Source: an uncultured Eubacteriales bacterium
GTDB taxonomy: Bacteria > Bacillota > Clostridia > Oscillospirales > Acutalibacteraceae
Reading direction: 5' to 3'
Assembly (NCBI GenBank): GCA_934457415.1
Contig: CAKSHM010000010.1
Location: 1 to 64,000, forward strand
DNA length: 64,000 nucleotides
Shown here: positions 1-7,659 of the stretch, in pieces
Layout: each line of letters starts with the position of its first letter
Numbering within the stretch: the first letter of the stretch is position 1
Notes under the pieces: generated by a model
The model's database searches: none
Seen by the model: only the letters and a program-made list of their open reading frames with translations
Told to the model about the DNA's origin: nothing
Program-made: the position numbers and the translations under genes

Positions 1-145
1 CGCGCTCCCGTTTTGCGAGCGCTAGATTATAATACCACACCCATCCCCCTTTGTCAACACTTTTTTTGAAGTTTTTTAAACTTTTTTTCGACTTGTGTCG
101 AACAGGGTCGAAAACATCTATATGTAGTATGGTAAGCGATGTAAA

Positions 146-337
146 TTATGCTTTTTTCATTTTAAAAGGTTGCTTTCCGAAATTTAATAAAGGTTTATTC
201 TTATCATAAACATTAACTACGATATATCTTTTCTTTCCGCATTCGTCACATATAAATTTTTCGCAAGACATCTCACATTTATATCCGCGTTTAACCTTAT
301 GCTCTTTCCGATGACACCTATAACACAAAAGTCTCAC
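146..337 (-). CDS. Small Cys-rich (zinc-ribbon-like) protein, 63 aa
   Basis: I do not recognise the family. The protein has a CxxC pair near the N-terminus (CYRC) and a second cluster (CEMSCEKFICDEC), so it probably binds zinc like a small treble-clef or ribbon protein; the tail is basic. It starts at GTG with a strong Shine-Dalgarno (AAGGTGAG) about 7 nt upstream. A consensus-like promoter (TTGACT, 17 nt, TAAAAT) lies at 359-387, and a palindrome fills the spacer between its -35 and -10, so the divergently encoded XRE repressor probably controls it. The function is unknown; a nucleic-acid-binding or regulatory role is only a guess. Confidence 0.6.
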   Translation of the reverse strand: MRLLCYRCHRKEHKVKRGYKCEMSCEKFICDECGKKRYIVVNVYDKNKPLLNFGKQPFKMKKA

Positions 338-358
338 AATCTCACCTTCTTTTTTTAT

Positions 359-387
359 ATTTTAAGGGAATATCCCTTAAAAGTCAA
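359..387 (-). promoter_or_regulatory. Promoter of the Cys-rich gene
   Basis: Minus-strand -35 TTGACT (382-387) and -10 TAAAAT (359-364) are separated by exactly 17 nt. The spacer holds palindrome 362-380, so a bound repressor would cover the promoter. Confidence 0.65.
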
Positions 388-404
388 TAAGGGAATTTCC
401 CTTA
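362..404. promoter_or_regulatory. Two palindromic operators between divergent genes
   Basis: Two copies of an AAGGGA-3nt-TCCCTT palindrome are present: 362-380 (8-nt arms) and 388-404 (7-nt arms), with centres 25 bp apart. They lie between the Cys-rich gene and the XRE gene, as expected for an autoregulating XRE repressor. Binding is inferred, not shown. Confidence 0.6.
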
Positions 405-432
405 GGGCATAATGTAGCCAGAGGTGAAATAA

Positions 433-648
433 ATGTTTACACGGATAAGAGATTTAAGAGAGGACCGGGATTTGTCCCAATCAAAAGTCGCGACAATTCT
501 CGGTGTACATCAAACAACATATTCCGATTATGAACTCGGCAACCTTTCAATTACAGCAGAAGTTCTTATAACGCTTGCAAAATTTTATAATACAAGCACA
601 GATTACATTTTAGGTTTAACCGATAATCCTGCACCTTATAATAAATAA
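433..648 (+). CDS. XRE-family helix-turn-helix regulator, 71 aa
   Basis: A compact single-domain Cro/CI-type DNA-binding protein. Residues 5-60 form the usual five-helix HTH (RIRDLREDRDLSQ, then VATILGVHQTTYSDYE, then LAKFYNTSTDYILGLT). The start ATG follows the ribosome site GAGGTG. It diverges from the Cys-rich gene, with two identical-type palindromes between them, so it probably represses that gene and itself. It has no ligand-binding or protease domain. It is followed at once by a dispersed hairpin repeat. Confidence 0.8.
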   Translation: MFTRIRDLREDRDLSQSKVATILGVHQTTYSDYELGNLSITAEVLITLAKFYNTSTDYILGLTDNPAPYNK

Positions 649-872
649 GTGTGCCGTTAAGCACACCCAGTTTAAAATCCAGAGGAATACCCCTCAGTCA
701 CCATACGGTGACAGCTCCCCTCTGTTTCGCATTCGCGAAAAGAAGGGAGCCTTGTTTTAGTCTCTGCCGAAACCAAAGCCTCCACTTCAGCCGGAAGGGT
801 TTGGTTATATCTGTGCCGTCAGGCACACATTCGTCTAATATCTAAAATCTAATGTCTAATGTCTAGTATCTA
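649..872 (+). repeat. Dispersed hairpin repeat, copy A
   Basis: This is one of four related copies in the window (others near 22.1, 23.1 and 27.9 kb). It contains in order: a GTGCC...GCAC stem (651-664); the CCCCTCAG core; hairpin 1 (GTCACC/GGTGAC, 697-712); an outer stem (GCTCCCCTCT 714-723 with AGAAGGGAGC 741-750) enclosing hairpin 2 (TTTCGC/GCGAAA, 725-740); hairpin 3 (GTGCC-GTCA-GGCAC, 813-826); and a tail of TCTAATRTCTAAA-type short repeats up to about 872. An ORF that can be read through it is not a gene. Confidence 0.8.
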
Positions 873-1778
873 AGCCGCCAGTCCCTCGGAAACGCCCATA
901 AGGATAATCCCCAAGAAAACGGTGCAGATAATAAGATAATGCTTAAAGCGGAGCCTTTCCTTTAAGAAAATGCGGGACAGGACAACGGAAAAGACACAGT
1001 AAGCCGAAATCATAGGCGCGGCGACGGTAGGATTGGAGCCTATCGCATAGATATATGCAAACTGCCCTGCGGTCTCACAGCCTGCGCCGAGCCATTTCGG
1101 CAGATCCCATTTTAAAGAGGGCTTCTGCTTTTTTATTCCGTAAACATAAATCGCGCTCAAAATTCCAACAATTAAAAATGTATACTCGTATGCAATGTTT
1201 GCGGAATCCTCGTTTACATATTCGCGGTCGAGCAAAATTGCGTCGGCAAAGGTTCCGAGTCCGTCAAGAATACAATAGAAAATCGGGAAAAACACCGCAA
1301 TAAAGCCGCTTTTATACTTTTTATTTTCTTCCCTGTTTGCGAGCTGTGCCGTTTCGGTATCATACTTTTTCTCAACAAACGCAAGACCTACAACGCCGAT
1401 ACAAACAAGAATTATTCCGAGCCAGCTTAACAAATCCGGCATCTGACGCAGGAATATCAGGCACAAAATGCAGGCTACCGCACCCGAGGAATTGCAGATA
1501 GGCGAAGAAACCGAAAGCATTATATATCTCAATCCTATATAGCCCAGAACCATCGACGAAACATAGAAAATAATCGCCGGCGAATATTTGAGAAAATCCA
1601 CGGGGTAAAATTTCGTGCCCGTGAGGACTTCAAAGGTTGCATGCAGCCCCATAACGGCGCCCACGGCAATAACGATTTTTAAATGACTGTATTTATCCTT
1701 CGGATCGGAGCCCATTTTCGAAAACAGATCGCTTCCGCCCCAAAAGAATATTGTAACTAATGATAATATAAACCACAT
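870..1778 (-). CDS. EamA/DMT-family membrane transporter, 302 aa
   Basis: A polytopic membrane protein of about ten hydrophobic helices in two EamA-like halves, with a charged loop near residues 145-160. This is the usual size for drug/metabolite-superfamily exporters. The substrate cannot be read from sequence. The ATG is preceded by AAAGGAG. The 3' end touches the tail of hairpin repeat A. It lies downstream of parB in the same direction but after a gap, and no functional link is evident. Confidence 0.8.
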   Translation of the reverse strand: MWFILSLVTIFFWGGSDLFSKMGSDPKDKYSHLKIVIAVGAVMGLHATFEVLTGTKFYPVDFLKYSPAIIFYVSSMVLGYIGLRYIMLSVSSPICNSSGAVACILCLIFLRQMPDLLSWLGIILVCIGVVGLAFVEKKYDTETAQLANREENKKYKSGFIAVFFPIFYCILDGLGTFADAILLDREYVNEDSANIAYEYTFLIVGILSAIYVYGIKKQKPSLKWDLPKWLGAGCETAGQFAYIYAIGSNPTVAAPMISAYCVFSVVLSRIFLKERLRFKHYLIICTVFLGIILMGVSEGLAA

Positions 1779-1830
1779 AATAAAGTCTCCTTTTAATTTT
1801 TTGCTTTAAAAATCCAAGGAGAGTACGCCT

Positions 1831-2679
1831 TTAATCCTCCGGCGATAATTTCTTTGCAAATTCGGAAAGCTCCTCATCGCTGAAAAACTCGATTGTCAGC
1901 GTACCCTTTCCGTTTCCGCTGGGATTTACATGTACCTTGCGGTGCATTTCGTTTCTAAGAGATATTTCAACCTCGCTGTAGAAAGTCGGTTTCGCTTTCG
2001 GCTTTTTTTCTGTCTTGGTTTTTTTGACAGCCGCTGCCATTTTTTCAAGTTCTCTTACCGACGCGCCGTTTTTAGCTTTATCAAGCATTTCGGCTCTGAT
2101 TTCTTCATCGTCGCAGGCAAGAAGCGCTCTTGCGTGACCCGCGGAAATAATTCCGTGTCTTACCGCGTCAAGCTCGCCGTCCTTTAAGGAAAGCAGCCTC
2201 AATGTATTTGTAACCGCACTGCGCGATTTGCCCATGCTTTGAGCGACCTGCTCCTGAGTAAGCCCGTAGCTTTCCATTAAAGCTTTAAAGCCAAGTGCTA
2301 ACTCGATATCATTTAAATCCTCTCTTTGAAGATTTTCAATGAGCGCAAGCTCGGTCAGCGCCTTATCGTCAACCTCTTTTACAACAACCGGAACGGTGTC
2401 AAGCCCTGCCATTCTGCAGGCTCTCCAGCGCCGTTCTCCGGCAATTATTTTATATGTACCCTCAGCCGTAGGGCGGACTACTATCGGCTGAATAAGCCCA
2501 TGCGCCGCGATACTGTCGGCGAGTTCGGATAAAGCCTGTTCGTCAAAATCCTGTCTCGGCTGATCGCGGTTAGGCTCGATTTCGGTAAGCCTTACATTTA
2601 CAGCCGTGCCGTTATCCGCGGAATTATCGTTAAAAAGCGCGTCAAGCCCTCTCCCCAAGCCGCCTTTTTTTGCTGCCAT
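1831..2679 (-). CDS. parB: Chromosome partitioning protein ParB (Spo0J)
   Basis: ParB/Spo0J binds parS sites, loads as a CTP-dependent clamp, and drives origin segregation and SMC loading. The protein (282 aa) has the N-terminal CTPase fold with the GERRWRA box (within KIIAGERRWRACRMAGL), then the helix-turn-helix region (LTQEQVAQSMGKSRSAVTN), and a C-terminal dimerisation domain. The start ATG follows AGGAGGG. It lies 3 nt downstream of parA, so the two are co-transcribed. Two parS sites lie at 3515 and 4272. Confidence 0.95.
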   Translation of the reverse strand: MAAKKGGLGRGLDALFNDNSADNGTAVNVRLTEIEPNRDQPRQDFDEQALSELADSIAAHGLIQPIVVRPTAEGTYKIIAGERRWRACRMAGLDTVPVVVKEVDDKALTELALIENLQREDLNDIELALGFKALMESYGLTQEQVAQSMGKSRSAVTNTLRLLSLKDGELDAVRHGIISAGHARALLACDDEEIRAEMLDKAKNGASVRELEKMAAAVKKTKTEKKPKAKPTFYSEVEISLRNEMHRKVHVNPSGNGKGTLTIEFFSDEELSEFAKKLSPED

Positions 2680-2682
2680 AAT

Positions 2683-3453
2683 TTATACCCTCCTGTTTTT
2701 CTTCAAAAATTCTTTTGCAAGCTCGTTATATGCCTTGCTGCCCTTTGATTTTGCGTCATAATACTGTATGGGACATCCGAAGCTTGGCGCCTCGGAAATT
2801 CTTACCGCTCTCGGAATTGCGGTACGATAAAGCTTGTTTGCAAAATATTTTTTTATTTCGCCGACAACCTGCTGAGTGAGGTTGAGTCTTCCGTCAAACA
2901 TAGTAAGCACTATCCCCTCAATCTCTATTGTCGGATTATAGAGCCTTTTTACCTGTCGGATACTTGCCATAAGCTGTGAAAGTCCCTCTAATGCGTAATA
3001 TTCGCACTGGATAGGAACAAGAACGCTGTCGCTGGCGTTTAGCGCGTTTATAGTTATAATTCCGAGCGAGGGCGGACAGTCAATAAGAATAAAATCATAT
3101 TTTTCCCTTATCGGCGAAAGCGCGATTTTAAGCTGCGATTCTCTATGCTCCTCACTTATCAGGTCAACCTCCGCCGCGGCTAAATCCATAGAAGAGGGAA
3201 TTATATCGACATTTTTAAATTCCGTTTTCACAATACAGCTTTCAACGCCTGCCTGTCCGATAAAAAGCTCATAGCAGGTTGTCGGATTGTCTTTTTTGTT
3301 TATACCGTAACCGCTTGTGGAGTTTCCCTGAGGGTCGGCGTCAACAAGCAGTACCTTTTTACCGGCAATTCCTATCCCTGCGGCAAGATTTACCGCGGTG
3401 GTGGTTTTCCCGACTCCGCCTTTCTGATTAACAACGGAGATAATCTTTCCCAT
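2683..3453 (-). CDS. parA: Chromosome partitioning ATPase ParA (Soj)
   Basis: A deviant-Walker ATPase that works with ParB in origin segregation and, in Bacillus, regulates DnaA. The protein (256 aa) begins with the signature [14 protein letters not shown], followed by the DADPQGNST and LIDCPPSLG motifs. The ribosome site GGGAGG precedes the ATG. It is the first gene of the parA-parB pair, and the parS site at 3515-3530 is about 60 bp upstream of its start. Confidence 0.95.
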   Translation of the reverse strand: MGKIISVVNQKGGVGKTTTAVNLAAGIGIAGKKVLLVDADPQGNSTSGYGINKKDNPTTCYELFIGQAGVESCIVKTEFKNVDIIPSSMDLAAAEVDLISEEHRESQLKIALSPIREKYDFILIDCPPSLGIITINALNASDSVLVPIQCEYYALEGLSQLMASIRQVKRLYNPTIEIEGIVLTMFDGRLNLTQQVVGEIKKYFANKLYRTAIPRAVRISEAPSFGCPIQYYDAKSKGSKAYNELAKEFLKKNRRV

Positions 3454-3514
3454 CGTTATCCTCCCTATATATGTAATATCTATTATTTATATATTATATA
3501 ATATATAATAAGAA

Positions 3515-3530
3515 TGTTTCATGTGAAACA
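3515..3530. promoter_or_regulatory. parS site 1
   Basis: The 16-bp sequence TGTTTCATGTGAAACA matches the Bacillus-type parS consensus (TGTTNCACGTGAAACA class) and is nearly a perfect palindrome. It lies just upstream of parA, its usual place near the origin. Confidence 0.88.
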
Positions 3531-3590
3531 TTAAAAACAAAGTACAAAGCTATTATATCAGTTATGCGTTTAAAAGTAAATATAAAAATA

Positions 3591-3622
3591 ACGGTCCTTT
3601 GCAAATTTTTACAAAGGACCGT
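3591..3622 (-). terminator. Intrinsic terminator (minus strand)
   Basis: An 11-bp stem (ACGGTCCTTTG 3591-3601 with CAAAGGACCGT 3612-3622) is followed on the minus strand by a U-rich run (TTATTTTTATATTT). It would end transcripts coming from spoVAE before the parAB promoter region. Confidence 0.75.
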
Positions 3623-3674
3623 TCGGTCTGTCGATAACCTATGAATCAACTTATGTGCGACGTTTACGCCGCAC

Positions 3675-3852
3675 TTTGTTTTTTCGGCGACATGTGCGGC
3701 GAAAAAACACTTTGTAAGCGAAAAATCGCTGAGTAGGCGATTTTTCAAGGGTGCTGGGGTGGTATTGGCGGGGATAGAGTGTAGTCCGAAAATCTATGAT
3801 TTTCGAGCGAACGGCATTCCCGTCCAAGAGCGTGTCGAATTTCGACACGCTC
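3675..3852 (-). other. Chain of strong hairpins, non-coding
   Basis: This stretch after the spoVAE stop holds at least four back-to-back inverted repeats: GTTTTTTCG/CGAAAAAAC (3678-3708), GAAAAATCGC/GCGATTTTTC (3720-3746), CGAAAATC/GATTTTCG (3787-3805), and the 12-bp palindrome GAGCGTGTCGAA/TTCGACACGCTC (3828-3852). The ORFs crossing it look like by-products of this structure. The function is unknown. Confidence 0.5.
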
Positions 3853-3860
3853 AGCGCCGT

Positions 3861-4226
3861 TTATTTTGATTTCGATTTAAAGAAAAGCGACATAAGGAAT
3901 CCCATAAACAATGCAACCGAAATTCCTGCGGCGGTAGCTGTAAGTCCACCCATGAATATTCCCATAAACCCATAATCGCCTATCGCTTTTTTAACTCCGA
4001 CCGCTATGCTGTAGCCGAAGCCGGTAAGAGGCACCGTGGCTCCCGCTCCCGCAAAATCGACCAAGGGTTTATAAATTCCGACTGCTGTGAGCAAAACCCC
4101 AGAAACAACATAAGCGACAAGAATTCTTGCCGGTGTAAGCTTTGTGCAGTCAATCAGGACCTGTCCTATAAGGCAGAATGCACCGCCTACCGCAAAAGCT
4201 TTAAGGCACGACATAAACAATTCCAT
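3861..4226 (-). CDS. spoVAE: Stage V sporulation protein AE (SpoVA channel subunit)
   Basis: A small multi-helix membrane protein (121 aa) of the SpoVAC/SpoVAEb family, which forms the channel moving dipicolinic acid into and out of spores. The family signature DFAGAGATVPLTGFG lies mid-protein, between hydrophobic helices. I chose the ATG at 4226, not the TTG two codons earlier, because GAAGGAAG lies 6 nt upstream of it. No spoVAC or spoVAD is adjacent, so this is a solitary spoVA gene. A T-arm-like hairpin and a parS site lie directly upstream. Confidence 0.88.
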   Translation of the reverse strand: MELFMSCLKAFAVGGAFCLIGQVLIDCTKLTPARILVAYVVSGVLLTAVGIYKPLVDFAGAGATVPLTGFGYSIAVGVKKAIGDYGFMGIFMGGLTATAAGISVALFMGFLMSLFFKSKSK

Positions 4227-4240
4227 AAACAACTTCCTTC

Positions 4241-4269
4241 AGTGTGACAGGTTCGTGCCCTGTCACAGT
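4241..4269 (-). repeat. T-arm-like hairpin repeat upstream of spoVAE
   Basis: AGTGTGACAGG (4241-4251), a 7-nt loop TTCGTGC, then CCTGTCACAGT (4259-4269). It ends next to the spoVAE Shine-Dalgarno. Related copies lie upstream of cotJA, folT, the antiporter and the holin. Confidence 0.65.
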
Positions 4270-4271
4270 AG

Positions 4272-4287
4272 TGTTTCACATGAAACA
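4272..4287. promoter_or_regulatory. parS site 2
   Basis: TGTTTCACATGAAACA is the reverse complement of parS site 1, about 760 bp away and upstream of spoVAE. Two close parS copies should act as one ParB loading centre. Confidence 0.85.
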
Positions 4288-4318
4288 TTTATTAGAAGTG
4301 TTCCCTTGTTTTCTGAAT

Positions 4319-5770
4319 TTATTCGGGAATATATGAAATTGCCTTTGAAATACCGTAAGCCTCATTCAAGGCCTTTAAAACCTCGCTTTTATTAAGATTT
4401 TTGACGGTTATTCCGTAAGCGTTTTCGCTCCTGACGGTCACTTTAACCTTACATGTCCCGTATTTTCTGTCGGGCAAGGTTTCCTTTATCCTGATTACTC
4501 CGACTTTCGTTTTGTCGCAGTTCATTTCACAAAAATTAAAGCCCTTAGCGCCCTTTGCGCCGATATTATCGCCGATACTCAACCCCCCGTGAAGATAACA
4601 GCATTTACAGAGGTCGGCATAATATAAATCAACAAGCAATGCCATTGATGCGATAAAAAGCACAAATCTGTCGAAATGACGGAAAATAATCATAAGCGTT
4701 ATACAGACGGCAAGAATTAAAAGCCCGTAAAGCTTGGGGAGCCATAAAAACCTTTTTAAAGACCTTGAGCTTTGATTTGCCTTTAAAGGCTTTGAGTCCC
4801 TTTGAAGAAACGGAAAAAACATGCGAAATTCGCTTTTTATCTCCCTGTGTTTTCCGCACGGGATAATTACCGCCTTTTCGGAGCGCCTTGTTCCGAAGCC
4901 GCCGACCGAAGCATAGATTGAATAGTTTTTAAAAAATCTCATTATCGGGGTCTGGATTATAACGGTATTATTTACCGCCGTTTTTGAGAAGACTGTTCGT
5001 TTCCTTGAAAGCAATCCCGAAGAGGTTTCCATGCGGTTTTCATCAACCCTGAGACGGAATGTGAGATTTTTAAGAAAAGAGATTATGAAAGAAATTCCGA
5101 AAGCGAGGACAACTATGACAGTAAGCGCTGTAACAGCCGGCGGAAAATATTCCATAAACTTATTCGAAAAGGTATCAATTTCATCGAAAATCATTTCGGT
5201 TATTGCGATATTAAGGAGTTTGCCCGCGCGGTTTATAAACGGCGCGGCAACGATAATTCCCGTCAGCGCCGACGAGCTTGAAACAGAAAACAGCGCTATT
5301 TTAGGGTTTGAATACTTTATTACGGGACTTCCCGCATCGCCGTAAACAAAGGAGGAAAGCTTAACTGCGTCATCACTTTTTAAAATGAACTTAAAGTCGG
5401 CGTTTTCTCTGCCGCCTGCCTCGGTATTGACCTCAAATGACACTGCGCCGCAAAGTTTCAAAACAGGGTTTACGGTCTGTGAAAAGCATGAAAGCTTATC
5501 AAGAGAAATCTTGGCATGTGATTTAAATATCATTCCGCTGTTGATAGTAAGGCTTTTATCGGTATGAACCACCGTAAACGAAAGCCATCTCGCAACAGCG
5601 ATAAGCAGAATTGCGGCAAAAAGATATATTTCAAAGCTTATAATTCCGCTTATGCGCCTATATATAATATACTGTAAAAGTCCCTTTATAACAGGAATCA
5701 CAAGCACAAAAAGAAACGGCTTTAAAAAAGAAAATATCATCAGCGGATGTCCGCGGTAGGTATTATTCAT
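4319..5770 (-). CDS. PH domain (bPH2, YdbT-like) membrane protein, 483 aa
   Basis: Tandem bacterial PH (DUF304) domains are interleaved with paired membrane helices, as in YdbT-like proteins. Hydrophobic helix pairs are seen near residues 10-60, 160-230 and 350-385, and beta-rich soluble segments follow each pair. I chose the ATG at 5770 (MNNTYRGHPL) because GGGGGAG lies 7 nt upstream; a TTG six codons earlier has no such site. It overlaps the end of the smaller PH gene by 8 nt, so translation is coupled. YdbS/YdbT pairs are linked in Bacillus to tolerance of membrane-active agents; that role is inferred here. Confidence 0.75.
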   Translation of the reverse strand: MNNTYRGHPLMIFSFLKPFLFVLVIPVIKGLLQYIIYRRISGIISFEIYLFAAILLIAVARWLSFTVVHTDKSLTINSGMIFKSHAKISLDKLSCFSQTVNPVLKLCGAVSFEVNTEAGGRENADFKFILKSDDAVKLSSFVYGDAGSPVIKYSNPKIALFSVSSSSALTGIIVAAPFINRAGKLLNIAITEMIFDEIDTFSNKFMEYFPPAVTALTVIVVLAFGISFIISFLKNLTFRLRVDENRMETSSGLLSRKRTVFSKTAVNNTVIIQTPIMRFFKNYSIYASVGGFGTRRSEKAVIIPCGKHREIKSEFRMFFPFLQRDSKPLKANQSSRSLKRFLWLPKLYGLLILAVCITLMIIFRHFDRFVLFIASMALLVDLYYADLCKCCYLHGGLSIGDNIGAKGAKGFNFCEMNCDKTKVGVIRIKETLPDRKYGTCKVKVTVRSENAYGITVKNLNKSEVLKALNEAYGISKAISYIPE

Positions 5771-6197
5771 CAACTTTCTCCCCCGCAACGGTATTTATAA
5801 GCTTATCGGCATCATCTGCGTTAATTTCAGGAATAAATATCTGTGTTCTCGCCGCCTTTAATCCTACGGCGCAAAGCTTCATTTTCCTTGCAATAGGAGT
5901 CGAAAAGCTTTGCGCAAAAATCATTCGCGGATAGGGCATAATCTGCGTTGTTTTAAACATTACTCCATAGGTGATTCTTACCGTATCATCATCCGCGAAA
6001 ATAATAAAGCTTTTATAAAGCATAGGAAGATACCATGCTGCAAGAACGGCATAAAGCGCAAAAAGTCCGATTCCGACGAACACAAGCCAGCCCGCAAAAA
6101 GCGAGGCGGCGGCAGCGGCAGCCGACGGAAGAAAAAGAACTATTAAAAGCCTTAATTCATAAAGCAGAAGCGTTTTTTTCGGCAGAGTTCCTTTCAT
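5763..6197 (-). CDS. PH domain (bPH2, YdbS-like) membrane protein, 144 aa
   Basis: Two N-terminal membrane helices (about residues 12-58) are followed by one bacterial PH domain with the family pattern VRITYGVMFKTTQIMPYPRM. It is the small partner of the larger PH protein downstream and overlaps it by 8 nt. It starts 3 nt after the rarA stop, so rarA and both PH genes probably form one operon. Confidence 0.78.
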   Translation of the reverse strand: MKGTLPKKTLLLYELRLLIVLFLPSAAAAAASLFAGWLVFVGIGLFALYAVLAAWYLPMLYKSFIIFADDDTVRITYGVMFKTTQIMPYPRMIFAQSFSTPIARKMKLCAVGLKAARTQIFIPEINADDADKLINTVAGEKVDE

Positions 6198-6199
6198 TT

Positions 6200-7459
6200 T
6201 TATTTATTATCCTTTCCGGTTATTCTCTTTCGGTATTCATTAAAAGAAATTTCGTTTTTGTTATCCGAGTAATGATAGTATTTTTTGTTTTTAAGATTAT
6301 CGGGAAGATACTGCTGATCAACATAGTGATTTTTAAAGTCATGGGGGTACAAATAATGCTGACCCTTGATTTCGGCGTCCTCCCCGTCAAAATGCTTATT
6401 CTGAAGGTGTCTCGGAATTGAGCCGTAATTTCCCTTTTCAATGTCGGAAAATGCCGAATTTACCGCATTATAAGCGGAATTTGACTTAGGAGAAAGAGCC
6501 ACTAAAATTACCGCGTCCGCGAGGGGAATTCTCGCTTCGGGCAGTCCGACGGCAAGCGCGGTATCGACCGCCGCCTTTACTATCGGGATTATCTGCGGAT
6601 AGGCAAGCCCGACATCCTCGCTTGCACATACCATAAGTCTCCTGCATGCGCTCGGCAAATCGCCTGCGGCAAGAATTCGTGCCAAATAGAACACTGCGGC
6701 GTCAGGATCGGAGCCGCGCATGGATTTCTGATAAGCAGATAACAGGTCATAATGCTCGTCGCCCTCGCGGTCATACCTTACGGAGTTTCCTGCCAAAATC
6801 TGCTCGGCTGTATCGTCGGATATCTCGGATTTACTGTCAGCCTGAGTAAGCATAGCGCAAAGCTCTAACATATTGAGCGCCCGTCTTACATCTCCTGCTG
6901 CGGCTCTGGCTATTTTAGCCGCCGTTTCGCCGCTTATGGTTATATTATCTCCGCAAAACTTAACCGCTCTTAAAACAGCTTTTTTTATATCGTCAGCGCT
7001 TAGTGCCTTGAATTCAAGCACGGTTGAGCGGCTTAAAATCGCGTTATAAACATAAAAATACGGGTTTTCGGTGGTTGAGGCGATAAGCGTAATATCCCCG
7101 TTTTCTATATAGGATAGCAAAATCTGCTGTTGCTTTTTATTAAAATACTGTATCTCGTCAAGATAGAGCAGAATTCCGTTTGCCGCCTCTATTGTACCTA
7201 TTGAACCGATAACCTCTTTTATATCAGAGGTTGAGGCGGTCGTCGCGTTTAAATAGCAGAGCTTTTTATCGCAGGAATCGGCGATTATTCGCGCGACGGT
7301 GGTTTTCCCCACACCCGACGGTCCGTAAAATATAAGATTAGGCAGGTTTTTTGAATCTATTATCTTTTTTAATATCTTGCCTTCACAAAGCAGGTGCGCC
7401 TGTCCTATGACATCTTCTATTTTTTTAGGTCTTGCTCTGTCCGCAAGCGGTGTTTTCAT
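6200..7459 (-). CDS. rarA: Replication-associated recombination ATPase RarA (MgsA)
   Basis: An AAA+ ATPase of the RarA/MgsA/WRNIP1 family that acts at stalled replication forks. The N-terminal region reads MKTPLADRARPKKIEDVIGQ, a family hallmark; Walker A is GPSGVGKTT and Walker B LLYLDEIQYF, with sensor ILSRSTVLEF. The C-terminal half carries the tetramerisation part (YQKSMRGSDPDAAVFYLARI). Length 419 aa. The ATG at 7459 is preceded by GGAGGAAAC; the longer TTG-started reading adds 17 non-conserved residues and was rejected. Confidence 0.92.
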   Translation of the reverse strand: MKTPLADRARPKKIEDVIGQAHLLCEGKILKKIIDSKNLPNLIFYGPSGVGKTTVARIIADSCDKKLCYLNATTASTSDIKEVIGSIGTIEAANGILLYLDEIQYFNKKQQQILLSYIENGDITLIASTTENPYFYVYNAILSRSTVLEFKALSADDIKKAVLRAVKFCGDNITISGETAAKIARAAAGDVRRALNMLELCAMLTQADSKSEISDDTAEQILAGNSVRYDREGDEHYDLLSAYQKSMRGSDPDAAVFYLARILAAGDLPSACRRLMVCASEDVGLAYPQIIPIVKAAVDTALAVGLPEARIPLADAVILVALSPKSNSAYNAVNSAFSDIEKGNYGSIPRHLQNKHFDGEDAEIKGQHYLYPHDFKNHYVDQQYLPDNLKNKKYYHYSDNKNEISFNEYRKRITGKDNK

Positions 7460-7551
7460 TTTGTTTCCTCCGAAAGTTTTACTGATTTTATCGGTATTTA
7501 TCTCATACAATTGTTTTGGGGTGTTTTAGTATGATAAATCACGAAAGACGC

Positions 7552-7589
7552 CTGTTTCTCGCCTTTGTTACCAAAGGCAGCCGAAACAG
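7552..7589. other. Nested hairpin between rarA and the flippase gene
   Basis: The inner stem GCCTTTG-TTAC-CAAAGGC (7561-7578) sits inside an outer stem CTGTTTC/GAAACAG (7552-7558, 7583-7589) with an asymmetric internal loop. It is in the leader region of either divergent gene. No known riboswitch was recognised. Confidence 0.35.
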
Positions 7590-7659
7590 CTGCGATATAA
7601 TAATCACCGTTTAGATGATTTTTATCGCGTTTTATGTATTGGAAAGAAATGGTGATTAT

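Noticed and set aside
651..845. 64-aa plus-strand ORF
   Set aside because: It runs through hairpin repeat copy A; copies B-D do not keep the frame, so it is not a gene.
3494..3848. Two overlapping minus-strand ORFs (84 and 65 aa)
   Set aside because: They cross parS, a terminator and the hairpin chain, have no ribosome site, and show low-complexity composition.
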